Origin: Diphasiastrum complanatum
Taxonomy: Eukaryota; Streptophyta; Lycopodiopsida; Lycopodiales; Lycopodiaceae
Reading direction: 5' to 3'
NCBI GenBank assembly: GCA_029204225.1
Contig: CM055100.1
Span: 47,506,516-47,570,515 of the forward strand
Length of the DNA stretch: 64,000 nucleotides
The notes under the pieces were generated by a model. The model made no database searches and was not told where the DNA came from. It saw only the letters and a program-made list of their open reading frames with translations. Positions 33,830-46,948 of the stretch are shown piece after piece. How positions within the stretch are numbered: the first letter of the stretch is position 1; each line of letters starts with the position of its first letter. A program made the translations under genes and the position numbers.

Positions 33830-34735
33830 CTGACTCAGGTGCACCCAGCGTGCCCTGTAAGACTCTAAGGGGTGACGCTCCCTAAGGTCCCAGAGCAAGT
33901 TAGAACGTCAAGGACTGAGCCTCCGACCTGCGGTGAGCCAGTCAAGTAGTCACAAGTCATGAGCTAGCTCTGGAGCTCGAGTCATGGCCTAGTCAGGAAG
34001 CAAGTTGATTCTGCCACCGGGACGACTCTCGGGACCCATGCCAGACTGATTCTGCCAGGCTTGCCAGGCTTGCCAGGCTTAATCAGCAAAATAAAAACTA
34101 AGTCCCAAAAAGCGTGCTTTACCAGAAAGCACTATGTTTCAGAACAGAGGGGATGCGCCGAATCACAGCAGAACAATAGGGGGAGTCCGGCAGACAGAAA
34201 CTTGGGCAGCTCAACCAGTGCCAGGAATCCAGTCGCCAGGTCTCAGCTCCCTCTACCAGCACGAGCCAGGCATAATGCCCACGTGTTGGTGGCCCCGAGA
34301 CCGGTCAGTCTATGTATGAATGTAACCTCTTCCAAATCTAATAAAGTTGATCCTTGGGGATGATTACCATTTCGGTTTCACCTCCGGGACTGGTCCGAGT
34401 GGAAGGACCCTTACTACAACCTTTTTGCGTCGCTGGCGCCTAAGGGTCCCTGTCATCGACATGGGGCTTGTCACTATGCCAATTGGTCAGTTTGGCGACC
34501 ACTATGCCTTGGGTTTCATGTGTGGCTTGTCTTTGCCTTTGGTTACCTTTTGGGGACGGATTCTGAGTTGGCTTTGGGGTTGGTTGGGATTCCAGTTTTC
34601 TTAAGTCTGAATGGTTGAGCTTGTTACATTTCTGAGTTGGCTTTTATGTAAGTGCATGATAGATGAATGTTAGACTTAAGCGCGTGTTGGGGAAACCGCT
34701 CAAGTCCCAGCGCCCTTTGAGGTGCCGGCGCAACA
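33830..34735 (+). repeat. Gypsy E left LTR (906 bp)
   Basis: TGTTGTAAAGC..GCGCAACA. Compared with the right LTR it lacks a few bases (for example GTCTGAGAGCCAAA near 39394) and has a short extra GCTTGCCAG tandem near 34060. An AATAAAG signal lies near 34340. Confidence 0.9.
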
Positions 34736-34825
34736 TGTGATATTAGAGCCGACTAGCCGGTCAGCTACGCAAGTCTCACAAGGATGGCCACGTTTTGGGA
34801 TTTGTTAGGACAACCGTTGCACAAG

Positions 34826-35213
34826 GTGCTGCCCACAGTGTAAGCACGAGTGCGTCCACGGTCGGGGTGGTTGGCAGAACGGGGGACTTGATGAGTCAAA
34901 GTGTTGCCCTCGAGGTGTAAGCACGGTCAGTTTCCGCGGTTCGGGCCTGGCGCCGTCTGCACGTAGGACAGATGAGGCAATGTGCTGCCATTAGGTTGGT
35001 GAAAGCACGGTTTGTGCCTTGTGGGGTGCGGGTTGACATATTCGAACTGTACGGGTTAACCATTGATACAAAGATGCTGCTTGAATTCGGGTGTAAAGCA
35101 CGGGTGGTTAGCTGCTGGTGCGGGATAGCTGCCGATCGTTTAGCTATAAGGGCTATCGACCAAAAAGTGGTGGGGCGTGACTGAGGAAATGTGCTGCTTA
35201 ATGGTGAAAGCAC
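34826..35213 (+). repeat. Five repeated hairpin motifs GTGCTGC..GGTGWAAGCACGG in E leader
   Basis: The motif occurs at 34826-34847, 34901-34924, 34982-35008, 35075-35101 and 35191-35213. Each can pair GTGCT (or GTGTT, TGCT) with AGCAC. Spacing grows from about 75 to 116 bp. They occupy the place where gag would be expected. Confidence 0.7.
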
Positions 35214-35562
35214 GGATGGTTGGATGGATGTTTCCCCGTGGGCTAATTCTATGATAGATTTGTGTGGGCGCGGTTAGGCAAAGGTCCTATGTCCGGTCTC
35301 AAGGGAATGTGGCTTGAGAGGGATCCTCTGTGTTTGCTTTGGTTGGTATGCTCGTTTGTGGTGTGCTTGTTTGGACCTGAATAACCCCTGGCTGCTTAAC
35401 TTCTTCCAAGTGATCTGATCTAGTTGGGAGTTGAAGGAGGAATTTACATTTGTGTGTGGACGACATACAAGTATGTAAAGGAGCTTCCATGGGGCAATCC
35501 CCAAGATTGGTTCAAGATTATTATTCCTATCCGAAAAGATCGCGGGGAGGAAGTCAGATTTC

Positions 35563-36069
35563 ATGATCGACTCCGGAGCTTCACATAACTATATTTCAAG
35601 GAGCGTAGTGGAACAGTTCAGCTTGCCGACCAGAAATGTAACATCAACGCTCAAGGTAGAAACAACAAAGGGAGCACTGGACGCAGACAAAGCAACATTG
35701 AACATCCCGGTGCAAATTGGGAGATGGAAGGCTAAATTTAGCTTTCTGATTTTAGAGATGGATGCCTTTGATGTAATTTTGGGCCTTCCCTGGCTAAATG
35801 AACATTGTATTGCAGTTTTGGATAGGAGCTCAAACTTGGTTCTCTTGGATTACAAGGGACAGATCTGTATGACAAAAGCTCTGCCTAGAGGGAACGCGAA
35901 GGGCACCGATATTGAACAAAATCTGGTTGCTACATCTGTAATTAAAAGCATGGCGAAAGGGAAAGGTCAAAGTGCTTTCTTTGTATTTGCAAAGAGGTTC
36001 CAGAAGGGAAAAACGCACAACAAAAAAAAACTTGCCAAAGGAGGTGGCAGATTTGCTAGAGAAATTTAG
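35563..36069 (+). pseudogene. Gypsy E protease
   Basis: Retropepsin-like aspartic protease of the gypsy polyprotein. The catalytic motif MIDSGASHNYIS lies at its start (35563), with FDVILGLPWLNEH about 70 residues on, as in other plant chromoviruses. The frame leaves the following polymerase frame at a run of A residues at 36022-36030, where one extra base is the likely frameshift. Sequence before 35563 (to about 35214) has no readable gag. Confidence 0.85.
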
Positions 36070-38768
36070 CGACGTGTTTCCAGAAGAACTCCTAGCTAAG
36101 TTACCTCCTCGAAGACCAGTGGACCATAAGATTGAGTTGGTACTAGGAACAGAACCAACTTCACGAGCACCTTATAGGATGTCCCAAGAAGAGTTGGTGG
36201 AACTGAAACGACAACTTGGTGAATTGATAGACAAAGGATTCATTAGACCCAGTGCTTCGTCTTTTGGACCCCCTGTAATATTCGTGGAAAAGACGGACAA
36301 GACACTGCGGATGTGTGTGGATTATCGCATGCTCAACAAGGGTACCATCAAGAACAAGTATCCCATGCCTAGAATTGATGACCTGTTCGACCAGCTCAAA
36401 CATGCCAGATATTTTAGCCGAATAGATCTTAGATCTGGATATCACCAAATTCGAATAGCTAAAGGCGATGAGCACAAAACGGCTTTTCGAACACGATATG
36501 GGAGTCACAAATTTAGGGTGATGCCATTCGGTCTAACAAACGCACCAGCCACTTTTTGCACGTTGATGAACAACATTTTTCAAGACTGCTTAGATGAATT
36601 TGTCATTGTGTACATCGATGACATTTTGGTTTAGTCGTAGCCTCAAAGATCACATTGAACATTTAAGGACTGTCCTCCAACGACTGAGGAAGAATAGCTT
36701 GTTTGCGAAAAGAGAAAAATACGAATTTGTGGTAGAGGAAGTTGATTTCCTTGGACACATTATAGGCTACGGATGAATTCAGATGGATCCTAAGAAGATC
36801 AAGACTATCTTGGATTGGCTGGCTCCTAAAACTGTTCATGGCATCAAATCCTTTGTGGGCTTATGTAACTTTTACAGGAGATTCATTGAGGCATTTAGCA
36901 AAATTGTGGCACCACTGTTGGAGCAGACCAAGACTCATCTGAAGATGACATGGACACCGGAATGTGAAGCAGCGTTCCAAGAACTAAAACGACGGATCAC
37001 TCAAGAACCCATCCTTGCCTTACCGGACTTTAGCAAACCTTTTAAAATACATACAGACACGTCGAACTTTGCTATTGGGGCCGTGCTGATGCAAGACGGA
37101 AAACTTGTTGCATATTTTTCAAAGAAATTGAGTGACGTAGAGCGACGATGGCCAACTCATGAAAAAGAAATGGTCGCAGTAGTTCAAGCAGTGGAGCATT
37201 GGAGACATTATGTGGCAGGAAAACCCTTTAAGACGTTCACTGATAATGTATCACTCAAGTACTTCTCATCCCAAGGTATGCTCACGCCAAAGCAAATGCG
37301 ATGGCAAAACTTTCTCTCGAAATTCAATATAGACATTGTACGCACGACGGGAAAGAACAATGTGGTGGCGGATGCACTACGTAGACAGGAACACTTGATG
37401 GCAACACTGACAACTCAGGTGACTGACCTACTCCAAGAAATCAAGGAGAATTATGGTGCAGATGCGTTGGCGAAGGACTTAATGATCGAATTCCAACTGG
37501 GAAAGCCTCATAAACATTTCACTTGGAAAGATCAAATGGTTGTTTATAAACAACGCAGAGTATATGTCCCAGACAACATCAACCTGAGGAAGAAAGTCTT
37601 CCGAGAACATCATGACGTACTAGCCGCCGGACATCCAGGGGTGAATCGCATGTATGAACTTCTCAAAAGAGGCTTCTATTGGCCAGGTATGTGGGTAGAC
37701 GTTGAATCCTATGTGCAAACATGCCCGACATGTCAACAAGTGAAGGTGGAACCGCTAGCTCCAGTAGGACTACTCCAACCATTACCGGTACCAGCATACC
37801 CATGGGATTCGGTGAGCATGGATTTTATTGTTCAACTACCACGATGCCAAGGCTTCGACTCAATTTATGTGGTGGTTGACCGCTTTTCAAAGCAAGTTCA
37901 TCTAGTACCAACTAAAAGTTCAGTGACAGCTGAAGAAGTAGCAAGGTTATTTTTCAAATGTGTCTTCAAATACCACGGCCTGCCTAGAACGAATATTTCT
38001 GACCGAGACACCAAGTTCGTCGGAAAGTTTTGGACTTGTCTATTTCGCCTTGTGGGAACTGGACTGAATTTCAGCACTGCATATCACCCTTAGACAGATG
38101 GGCAAACGGAACGAGTCAATCGACAGATTGAACAATATTTACGAAATTATGCCGCTTGGGACCAATCCGATTGGGTCAACTACTTGGATATTCTCGAGTT
38201 TGCACATAACAACCAAGTGAACAGATCTACTGGAAGGGCACCCTTCGAGATAAGCAATGGTCGACTACCGATTGTTCCAAGCTCTTTTCTTACAGGCGTG
38301 CTGGAAACACCAGTACCTACTGTGGAGGAATTCATCAATGAGTGGCACACAAAGCTGACAGAGGTGAAGTCATTTTTAGAGCAGTCACAAATGAGTATGG
38401 CAACTGACGTAAACCCACATCGACGAGAACTGGAATTTGAGGAAGGTGATCAAGTATGGCTGAACACAAAGAACATTGCGTTACCAAAAGGTTTTTCTCA
38501 TAAGTTTGTTCGACCTTATGCGGGACCATATTATGTCACCAAGAAGATCAACCTAGTGGCTTATCGATTGGTGCTGTCGTCCAGCTTGGATATACACAAT
38601 GTGTTTCATATCTCATTACTCAAACGGTACAAACCAGATGAGCGATTTGATCGGCAACACGAACTCTGTCACCCACCAACAACACTTGATGATACAAAGA
38701 GACAGCTTGCGCCAGAACATATATTGACACACAGAAAGCGAACTGGCGTTCAACGTGAATATCTATGA
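36030..38768 (+). pseudogene. Gypsy E reverse transcriptase, RNase H, integrase and chromodomain
   Basis: Almost complete pol. The reverse transcriptase (36030-36634) has [47 protein letters not shown] and the active site YIDDILV. A one-base loss at about 36633 shifts the frame into FSRSLKDHI. The next frame runs to 38768 with a TGA at 36774 and a TAG at 38091. It covers RNase H (HTDTSNFAIGAVLMQDG, FTDNVSLKYF), the integrase zinc region (H..H..CPTCQQVK), and the core with MDFIVQLPR, DRDTKF and the Glu-containing GQTERVNRQIE. The C-terminal part VFHISLLKRYK is followed by a chromodomain-like tail that continues frame-shifted after 38768 (KWLRAPLIEASWEYED). Few lesions relative to length suggest a younger insertion than its neighbours. 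Confidence 0.9.
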
Positions 38769-39173
38769 AGTGGCTACGGGCACCACTTATTGAGGCTTCT
38801 TGGGAGTACGAAGACAAACTTAAGGAGGGAGCCCCTGAAGTACTAGCAGATTATCTACAGAAGAACCAACGCAATAGCCATTTTTCCAGATCGGCACACA
38901 CAGCACTACTTGGCGGCATGCCTCCTACATAAACATTCATGGCCATTCTGAAGTTCAAGGAACTTCCAGGTATCTTTTTTAAGTTTTGTCAATAAATCAC
39001 TTGCAGCTTTATACAGGTTTTACGTAAGTAAACTTTACCTACACTTTTTCTGTGCTACTGCCAATGTATTTTTAACTCAAAGTTGTTAAGGCCAGTGAAT
39101 TAAGCCCGTGCCATACGTCCTAGGTCTAGTTTGGCCCTGATGAGGACATCAGCTTTTTCAAACGAGGGGAAAA

Positions 39174-40091
39174 TGTTGTAAAGCTAACTCAGGTGCACCC
39201 AGCGTGCCCTGTAAGACTCTAACGGGTGACACTCTCTAAGGTCCCAGAGCAAGTTAGAATGTCAAGGACTGAGCCTCCGACCTGTGGTGAGCCAGTCAAG
39301 TAGTCACAAGTCATGAGCTAGCTCTGGAGCTCGAGTCATGGCCTAGTCAGGAAGCAAGTTGATTCTGCCACCAGGACGGCTCTCGGGACCCATGTCTGAG
39401 AGCCAAACTGATTCTGCCAGGCTTGCCAGGATTAATCAGCAAAATAAAAACTAAGTCCCAAAAAGCGTGCTTTACTAGAAAGCACTATGTTTCAGAACAG
39501 AGGGGGTGCACCAAATCACAGCAGAACTATAGGGGGAGTCCGGCAGACAGAAACTTGGGCAGCTCAAGCAGCGCCAAGAATCCAGTCGCCAGGTCTCAGC
39601 TCCCTCTACCAGCACGAGCCAAGCACAATGCCCAGCACGTGTTGGTGGCCTGAGACCGGTCAGTCTATGTATGAATGTAACCTCTTCCAAATCTAATAAA
39701 GTTGATCCTTGGGGATGATTACCATTTCGGTTTCACCTCCGAGACTGGTCCAAGTTATAGGACCCTTATTACAACCTTTTTGCGTCGCTGGCGCCTAAGG
39801 GTCCCTGTCATCGACATGGGGCTTGCCGCTATGCCAATTGGTCAGTTTGGCGACCACTATGCCTTGGGTTTCATGTGTGGCTTGTCTTTGCCTTTGGTTA
39901 CCTTTTGGGGACGGATTCTGAGTTGGCTTTGGGGTTGGTTGGGGATTCCAGTTTTCTTAAGTCTGAATGGTTAAGCTTGTTACGTTTCTGAGTTGGCTTT
40001 TACGTAAGTGCATGATAGATGAATGTTAGACTTAAGCGCATGTTGGAGAAACCACTCAAGTCCCAGCGCCCTTTGAGGCGCCGACGCAACA
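39174..40091 (+). repeat. Gypsy E right LTR (918 bp)
   Basis: TGTTGTAAAGC..GACGCAACA. It directly follows the polypurine run and is otherwise collinear with the left LTR. Confidence 0.9.
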
Positions 40092-40269
40092 CTCGCCCTT
40101 GAACGGTCTCGCCGTTTTCGACCGCACTTCACCTTGAATAGTCGTGCCTGCTCTGGGCCATTGTGACCACATTCCATTCCATCAAACCACATTTAGCCAC
40201 CCTCACGTCTTCCTCCAAGACAGCCCTTCACACACCTCCAGCTCCCTCACACTAAAATCTCCACCAGAG

Positions 40270-40805
40270 CCAGAGCCATCTCTCAAATCTTGACCTACAG
40301 CCCTCAGTCCAATCTCGACCGACGGTCCTGCGTTAGATCTCAACCGATGTCCATCTCCCAGATCTGAACCGACAGCCTCAGTCAAATCTCAACCGATGGC
40401 CACTGTCAAATCTCAACGGACGGATAGTGTCAGATCTCAACCGACGGCCTCAGTCAAATCTCAATCGACGGCCACTGTCAAATCTCAACCGACGGTCACT
40501 GTCAAATCTCAACCGACGGATAATGACAGATCTCAACCGACGGCCTCAGTCAAATCTCAACCAACGGCCACTTTCAAATCTCAACCGACAGTCTGTATTA
40601 GATCTCAACCAACAACCATCCAGTCCAATCTCAACCGATGGCCTTCAGTTAGATCTCAACTGACGCACTACATCAAATCTCAACCGAAGCCATCCTCTCA
40701 GATCTCAACCGATGCCCATCACTCAGATCTCAACCAACGGCCTGCTATTAGATCTCAACCGACGACAATACAGTCCAATCTCAACCGACGACCTGCTTCC
40801 ACCAG
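40270..40805. repeat. Minisatellite array 2 of element H, 24-bp unit
   Basis: About 18-20 copies of a unit with core AAATCTCAACCGACGGCC, mostly 24 bp apart. The best conserved part (40390-40600) reads as repeats of VKSQPTAT, and the frame from 40396 stays open for 141 codons. Another frame is also open (SNLNRRPL repeats). This looks like repeat geometry rather than selection on one protein. Confidence 0.9.
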
Positions 40806-41212
40806 CCCAGAACCATGCTAGATGACAGACCTTTCCAACGACGATCCGGACTGACGAGCACAACGTACCTCAAATACACAACTTGCATTGATGCTTTCTC
40901 TGACAATCTATCCATCTATATGCAACGCTATAACGAATACATGCGAACAACGACACGGGCCTCCATCTACATGGAGCCGTAGTGACCACATTGACCCGTG
41001 GGAACAGCCTTTGCATTGTAGGAACCGCATTCGACTGCATTCAATTGCATCAGTCCCTACACCATAGCGATTACAATATCCGCAACCCACTGCAACGTCT
41101 GCCCCACTGCATTCCCCTGCAACCACAACAGACCGCATTTACCACACTGATCCATAGGCATTCCACCGCAATCAAAACACCTCCATCGGCCATCCAATAC
41201 CACACCTTGCAT

Positions 41213-41450
41213 TGCACCCGCATTTTCATTTCATCTGCCGTCCTCTACCTTCGTTTACATCTGACTACATCAATATGCCTGGTCAGCCAAACCCTGCACA
41301 GGTACCTTATAGACGAAAAACAATATGGTGCCCACACTGCCGGGCTACGCATCCTGTTGATGCTTGTCCTTCATATCCGCCTATCCACGCACATACAGTC
41401 CAACAATATGAAGAACACCCATCTCAATCTGGAAATGCCTTGCCTTATCT
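41213..41450 (+). pseudogene. Possible gag-like fragment of element H
   Basis: The frame from 41213 contains a Pro/Gln-rich stretch and the motif CPHCRATHPVDAC (C-x2-C-x3-H-x4-C), one residue short of a classical retroviral zinc knuckle. It ends where the 3' end of copia F begins. If H ever encoded a gag, this is the best candidate; the evidence is only the Cys/His spacing. Confidence 0.3.
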
Positions 41451-44078
41451 CAAGCTCCCTACTAACTGCCTATACAGTGTAGCATCAAATGACTGTGACT
41501 CATCAAGCTTAGAAAGCTTTTTACCTGGTTCAATAGGAGTATTCACTGGTTTGCAATCCTGCAACCTAAACCTGTGCAACAACTCTTTGACATACTTCAC
41601 CTATGTTAAACCCACTTCGTGTCCTTTTTGCCACACCTCTACTCCAAGGCAATAATGCATCAGGCTGAGATCTAACATCTCAAATTGTTCCATGAGGTCT
41701 TTCTTGATCATATCTATCATCTCTTGATTATTTCCCGTAATAATCAAGTCATCAACATAAAGAGCAATCAAAGAAACCATACCATCAAAGCATAAGACAT
41801 ATAGATTTGGATCAGAATGTTTTCTCACCATCCCCTTTGAACAAAAGTAGGCATCAATCCTGCTATACCATGCACGTGGTGCCTGTTTAAGACCATAAAG
41901 CGCTTTCTTCAAGCGACATACTTTATTTTCCTATCCTCTCGTTACAAAGCCTTCAGGTTGATCCATGAACACCTCTTCTTCTAACTCACCATTTAGAAAA
42001 GTGGATTTCACATCTATCTGATGCAAAGGCCAACCAAAATGTGAAACTAAAGCAACAAGTAGATGTAGAGTATTCCACTTACATACCGGCGCAAAAGTCT
42101 CCTCATAGTCGATGCCTTTACTTTGTGCATACCCTTTGATCACCAATCTTGCCTTGTGCTTTGCTATACTTCCATCTGCATGGTACTTAGTCCTATATAC
42201 CCATTTGCAACCAATGGGTTTCTTGCCAACTGGTGGTTCTACTAAGTCCCATGTGCTATGCTTAGCAATTGACTCCATCTCCTCTTCCATGGCCTTGACC
42301 CAAATGTCATCATCCTTCGCTTCATCATAAGTCGAAGCTTCTTTGCTTTCAATAATGGTAGATAAGAGAGCATAATTTGCTTCATACCTTTTAGGTTGTG
42401 TCTTCTCTCTTGTTGATTTTTGTAGCTCTCCCTGGCTAGATGATCCTGGAAAGTCATCCATGTCGCGGCTCTCCAACAATCTCTCAAACCACTTAGGGAG
42501 CTTCCTATCAGGTGATCGGCTTCCTGGTGAAAATGTACCCCACAGTACATCCTTCTCCTTGCGTTTGTCACCTGCAACTTCAATCCTTCTTGCACCAAAA
42601 GGTTTGTCTCTATCTCTCCAACTTGTCTCTTGAGGTTGAGTAGTAGTATCTTGAGATGTATCCTCATGTTCATCACTTGGAAGGTCAATGAATGGATCAT
42701 CATCAGAAGGTATCATCACTATACCATCTTTCCCACTGGATGTGTCTATCTTCTCAGCATCCTCATCTTCATACATCTTGGATTCATCCAAGATAACATC
42801 ACAGCTTACATGGATTTTGTTTTCCACTGGATCAAAACATCTATAGCCCTTCACACGTTCATCATATCCTAGGAATATACACTTGATAGCTTTCACATCA
42901 AGTTTATGTCTCTCTTCCTTAGGAATGTGTACAAAGGCCTTACATCCAAGGATTTGCAAGTGGTTCACCTTTGGCTTCTTCTTCGTGAATGCTTCCTCAG
43001 GTGTTATCTTTGGTATGGCAATAGTAGGACTTCTATTTTGAAGATAGACTGTCGTACTGCATGCTTTTGACCAAAAATCTTTTGGTAGTTTCATCTCAGC
43101 TAGCATAGATCTGGCACTTTCCACAATTGTACAATTCTTGCGCTCAGCTACACCATTGAGAACAGGAGTATGAGCTTGCGTAAACTGTCTTTTGATCCCA
43201 CATTGATCACAAAGATCATTGAAGTCATTAGACTTGTACTCACCTCCACTATCTGATCTTAGGACTTTGATCTTCCTAGCTGTCTAATTTTTGACCAATG
43301 CTTTGAAGCTTTTTAAATTGTCAAATGCATCTGATTTCTTCTTCAAGAAGTAGATCCACGTATTACGTGACATATCATCATTAAAGGTCATGAAATAGAA
43401 GGCTTTACCTAAGGACATGGTCCTCATAGGCCTGCATAACTCTGTGTGGATTAAATCCAAGATGTTCTTTGCTCTTGCAACACCACCTTTATTGAACTTC
43501 TCTCGGTGCTGCTTCCCATATACACATGATTCGCACATCGATTTCAAGTGGTCTTCTATAGTAGGCAATCCTGTTACCATCTCCAATCTCCTCATCAAAC
43601 TGAGGCTTCCCAAATTCAAGTGACCAAGCCTCTTATGCCACAACTCAGTTTGCGATGGATAGGGCGATACGAGTCCATGTTGCCCCTTGATTGTAGCATT
43701 CAGCCTGTACAATCTTGTATTGGGCTCCCTTACTCCATCCACAATAACTTTGAACTTTTGGTTCACATCCTTCACAAAGCAACGATCATGGGCAAATTCT
43801 ACTTTCAACTTTTGATCAGTAATGACTCCAACAGAAAGTAGATTTTTCTTAAAACCTGGTACGTAAAGTACCTCCCTGATCGTCCTGCTTTTGCCATCAG
43901 GTAGTTGGATTGAAACAGTGCCTATCCCCTTGATCTTGCACACCTCACCATTTGCTTGTGAAACGGATGTTCCATTATCCAACACTTTCAAGCTACTGAA
44001 CCAATTCTTGTTACCTGTCATGTATCTTGTGGCTCCCGAGTCAATATACCATGCTTGATCATCTTGATTAGATGGCAA
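41450..44078 (-). pseudogene. Copia F pol: protease, integrase, reverse transcriptase
   Basis: A single frame from 44078 to about 41450 with only three in-frame stops, all TAG (43286, 41933 and 41603). Protease: WYIDSGATRYMTG at the start. GAG-pre-integrase ELWHKRLGHLN, then CESCVYGKQHREKF. Integrase core with DMSRNTWIYFLKKKS, LRSDSGGEY and NGVAERKN. A Ser/Asp/Glu-rich linker (about 42750-42400). Reverse transcriptase with [58 protein letters not shown] and the active site ALYVDDLIITG (about 41740). RNase H is absent. The best-preserved copia in the window. Confidence 0.92.
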
Positions 44079-44079
44079 T

Positions 44080-44925
44080 GCAGATATGAAGATGCTAGAG
44101 TCTTCAATCCCACCCTCATCGACAAGGTTACCTGCTTGCTTTAGTTTCCCCTTGCCTTGTTCCGCCAGGAATTTACGACATTCACTCTTCCAATGGCCCT
44201 TTTTACTACAATGGAAGTCTCACTGGAAGATCTCTCATCCTCCTGAGTCTTGGCATATTGCTGCTTAGATTTCTTCTTGCCCTTGCCCTTGTCTTGTTTT
44301 TGGCGTGTCACAAGTGCCTGATCGTCAGTATTTTAACATCTAGCTTTCACCATTTCTCGTCGTTGCTCTTCCTGCATCAAGATTCCTATGAGCTCTTCAA
44401 AGTTTGGCAATCTTTCTCTTGATGCTATTCCGCTCACAAACATCTGATAGGGTTCTGCAATGCCACACAATGCATTGTGCACCAGCTCCACCTCACGTAT
44501 GCGCTCGAATGCAGTTCATCCCTCATTGTCTTGATTCTGGTCATGTACGTCTGAATGTGCTCTCCTTGTTCCATTCGGGCACTATTCAGCTTTGACTTCA
44601 GAAATATGATTCTTGATGGATTTGACGTCTTGAACTGCTCCTTTAGCACATCCCATGCCTGTCTGGGTGTGACAACATCACAAATGTGGGTAATGATGTG
44701 ATCCTTCACTGACAAGTTAATGAAGGTCAAAGCTTTTCTCATCTTTTTGTCGAATGCTTTGATGTCAGCTTCATTTGGCGGTCTTCTCTCATCACCTGTG
44801 ACTACTTCCCACACGTCTTTCTCCATCAGTATGTTTTTCATTTTGAATTTCCACACTGCATAGTTGAAAATCCCGTCCAATTTGTTACTTTCACTCAAAA
44901 TGGACTCTCCCATGTTTGCCATCAC
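44080..44925 (-). pseudogene. Copia F gag
   Basis: UBN2-type copia gag starting MMANMGESILSESNKLDG at 44925, with WKFKMKNILMEKDVWEVV and AWDVLKEQF. A frameshift near 44502 separates it from VELVHNALCGIAEPYQMF in another frame. A further stop occurs near 44335, and the zinc-knuckle region (HCSKKGHWKSEC, about 44205) lies in a third frame with its first Cys lost. The frame then leads into the protease. Confidence 0.85.
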
Positions 44926-46326
<1,401 letters not shown>

Positions 46327-46340
46327 GGCTCTGATACCAA

Positions 46341-46948
46341 TTTAGAATTTGCTTCGAACAGGAACACAGATCATGCTACACAGTAACACAGACAGAAAAT
46401 ACTCTCCACAACAAGCTCACATAGCAACTGTATTTCTCAAAATAAAATTACACTGTACATATAGTTGTTCACTCAGGCAACCCATGCATGACCCAGGTTG
46501 TCGTTGGCAGGACGTGTGTCTCGTTGACTTGCCTCGTGGCAAGGCCAACTGATCCTTATCAACTGATAGGACCCACAGTACAGTAGCACATTGATTCTAC
46601 TTTAATTATAATTGTCCCAATGCCCAAGTTGTGCATGTATACTTTGCTCTTAGACCAATTAAGTGATATGGTTCAAGGTTGAGGCCCAAGGTTCAGAAAA
46701 ATACTCATCCAATGACTTTCTAACACCTCACTAGGTTCCATACCTCCATCCAAGGCATAGACACCTACCTATCCTTAACCAAGGACACTAGTACCTTAAT
46801 CCAAGACACCTACCCTTAATCCTAAGGGTACTCCTTATCCAAGGGTCACGTGACTCCATACCTCCGACCAAGATATAGTCACTTACTTACCCTTATCCAA
46901 AAGCACATACCCTTAATCCTAAGGGTACCTTGCCATTAGCCCCCAACA
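46341..46948 (-). repeat. Copia F 5' LTR with internal CCTTAATCCTAAGGGTA repeats
   Basis: Ends next to the primer site on its inner side and starts TGTTGGGG at 46948. Between about 46735 and 46940 the words CTACCCTTAATCC, TAAGGGTAC and CCATACCTCC recur in a degenerate tandem. CCTTAATCCTAAGG itself is a near-palindrome (46792-46930, three related copies). Confidence 0.65.

Larger units (their letters stand above)
33830..40091 (+). mobile_element. Gypsy chromovirus E, full length with two LTRs
   Basis: A Ty3/gypsy element with LTRs at 33830-34735 and 39174-40091, about 95% identical by eye. A primer-site-like TGATATTAGAGCC follows the left LTR (tRNA-iMet type, diverged), and a polypurine AACGAGGGGAAAA precedes the right LTR. 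The flanking 5-mers CTTGC and CTCGC differ by one base and may be a decayed target duplication. Order: leader repeats, protease, reverse transcriptase, RNase H, integrase, chromodomain. A gag ORF is absent. It sits inside element H. Confidence 0.9.

Noticed and set aside
33090-40805. CRISPR-like array (regular repeat CTCAACCGACGG with short spacers)
   Set aside because: Units are contiguous 24-bp tandem repeats with related, not unique, spacers, in a plant nuclear context and inside an LTR element.
40396-40821. 141-codon ORF of VKSQPTAT repeats as a genuine gene
   Set aside because: More than one frame is open through the 24-bp repeats, so openness is explained by unit length; it is described as a minisatellite instead.
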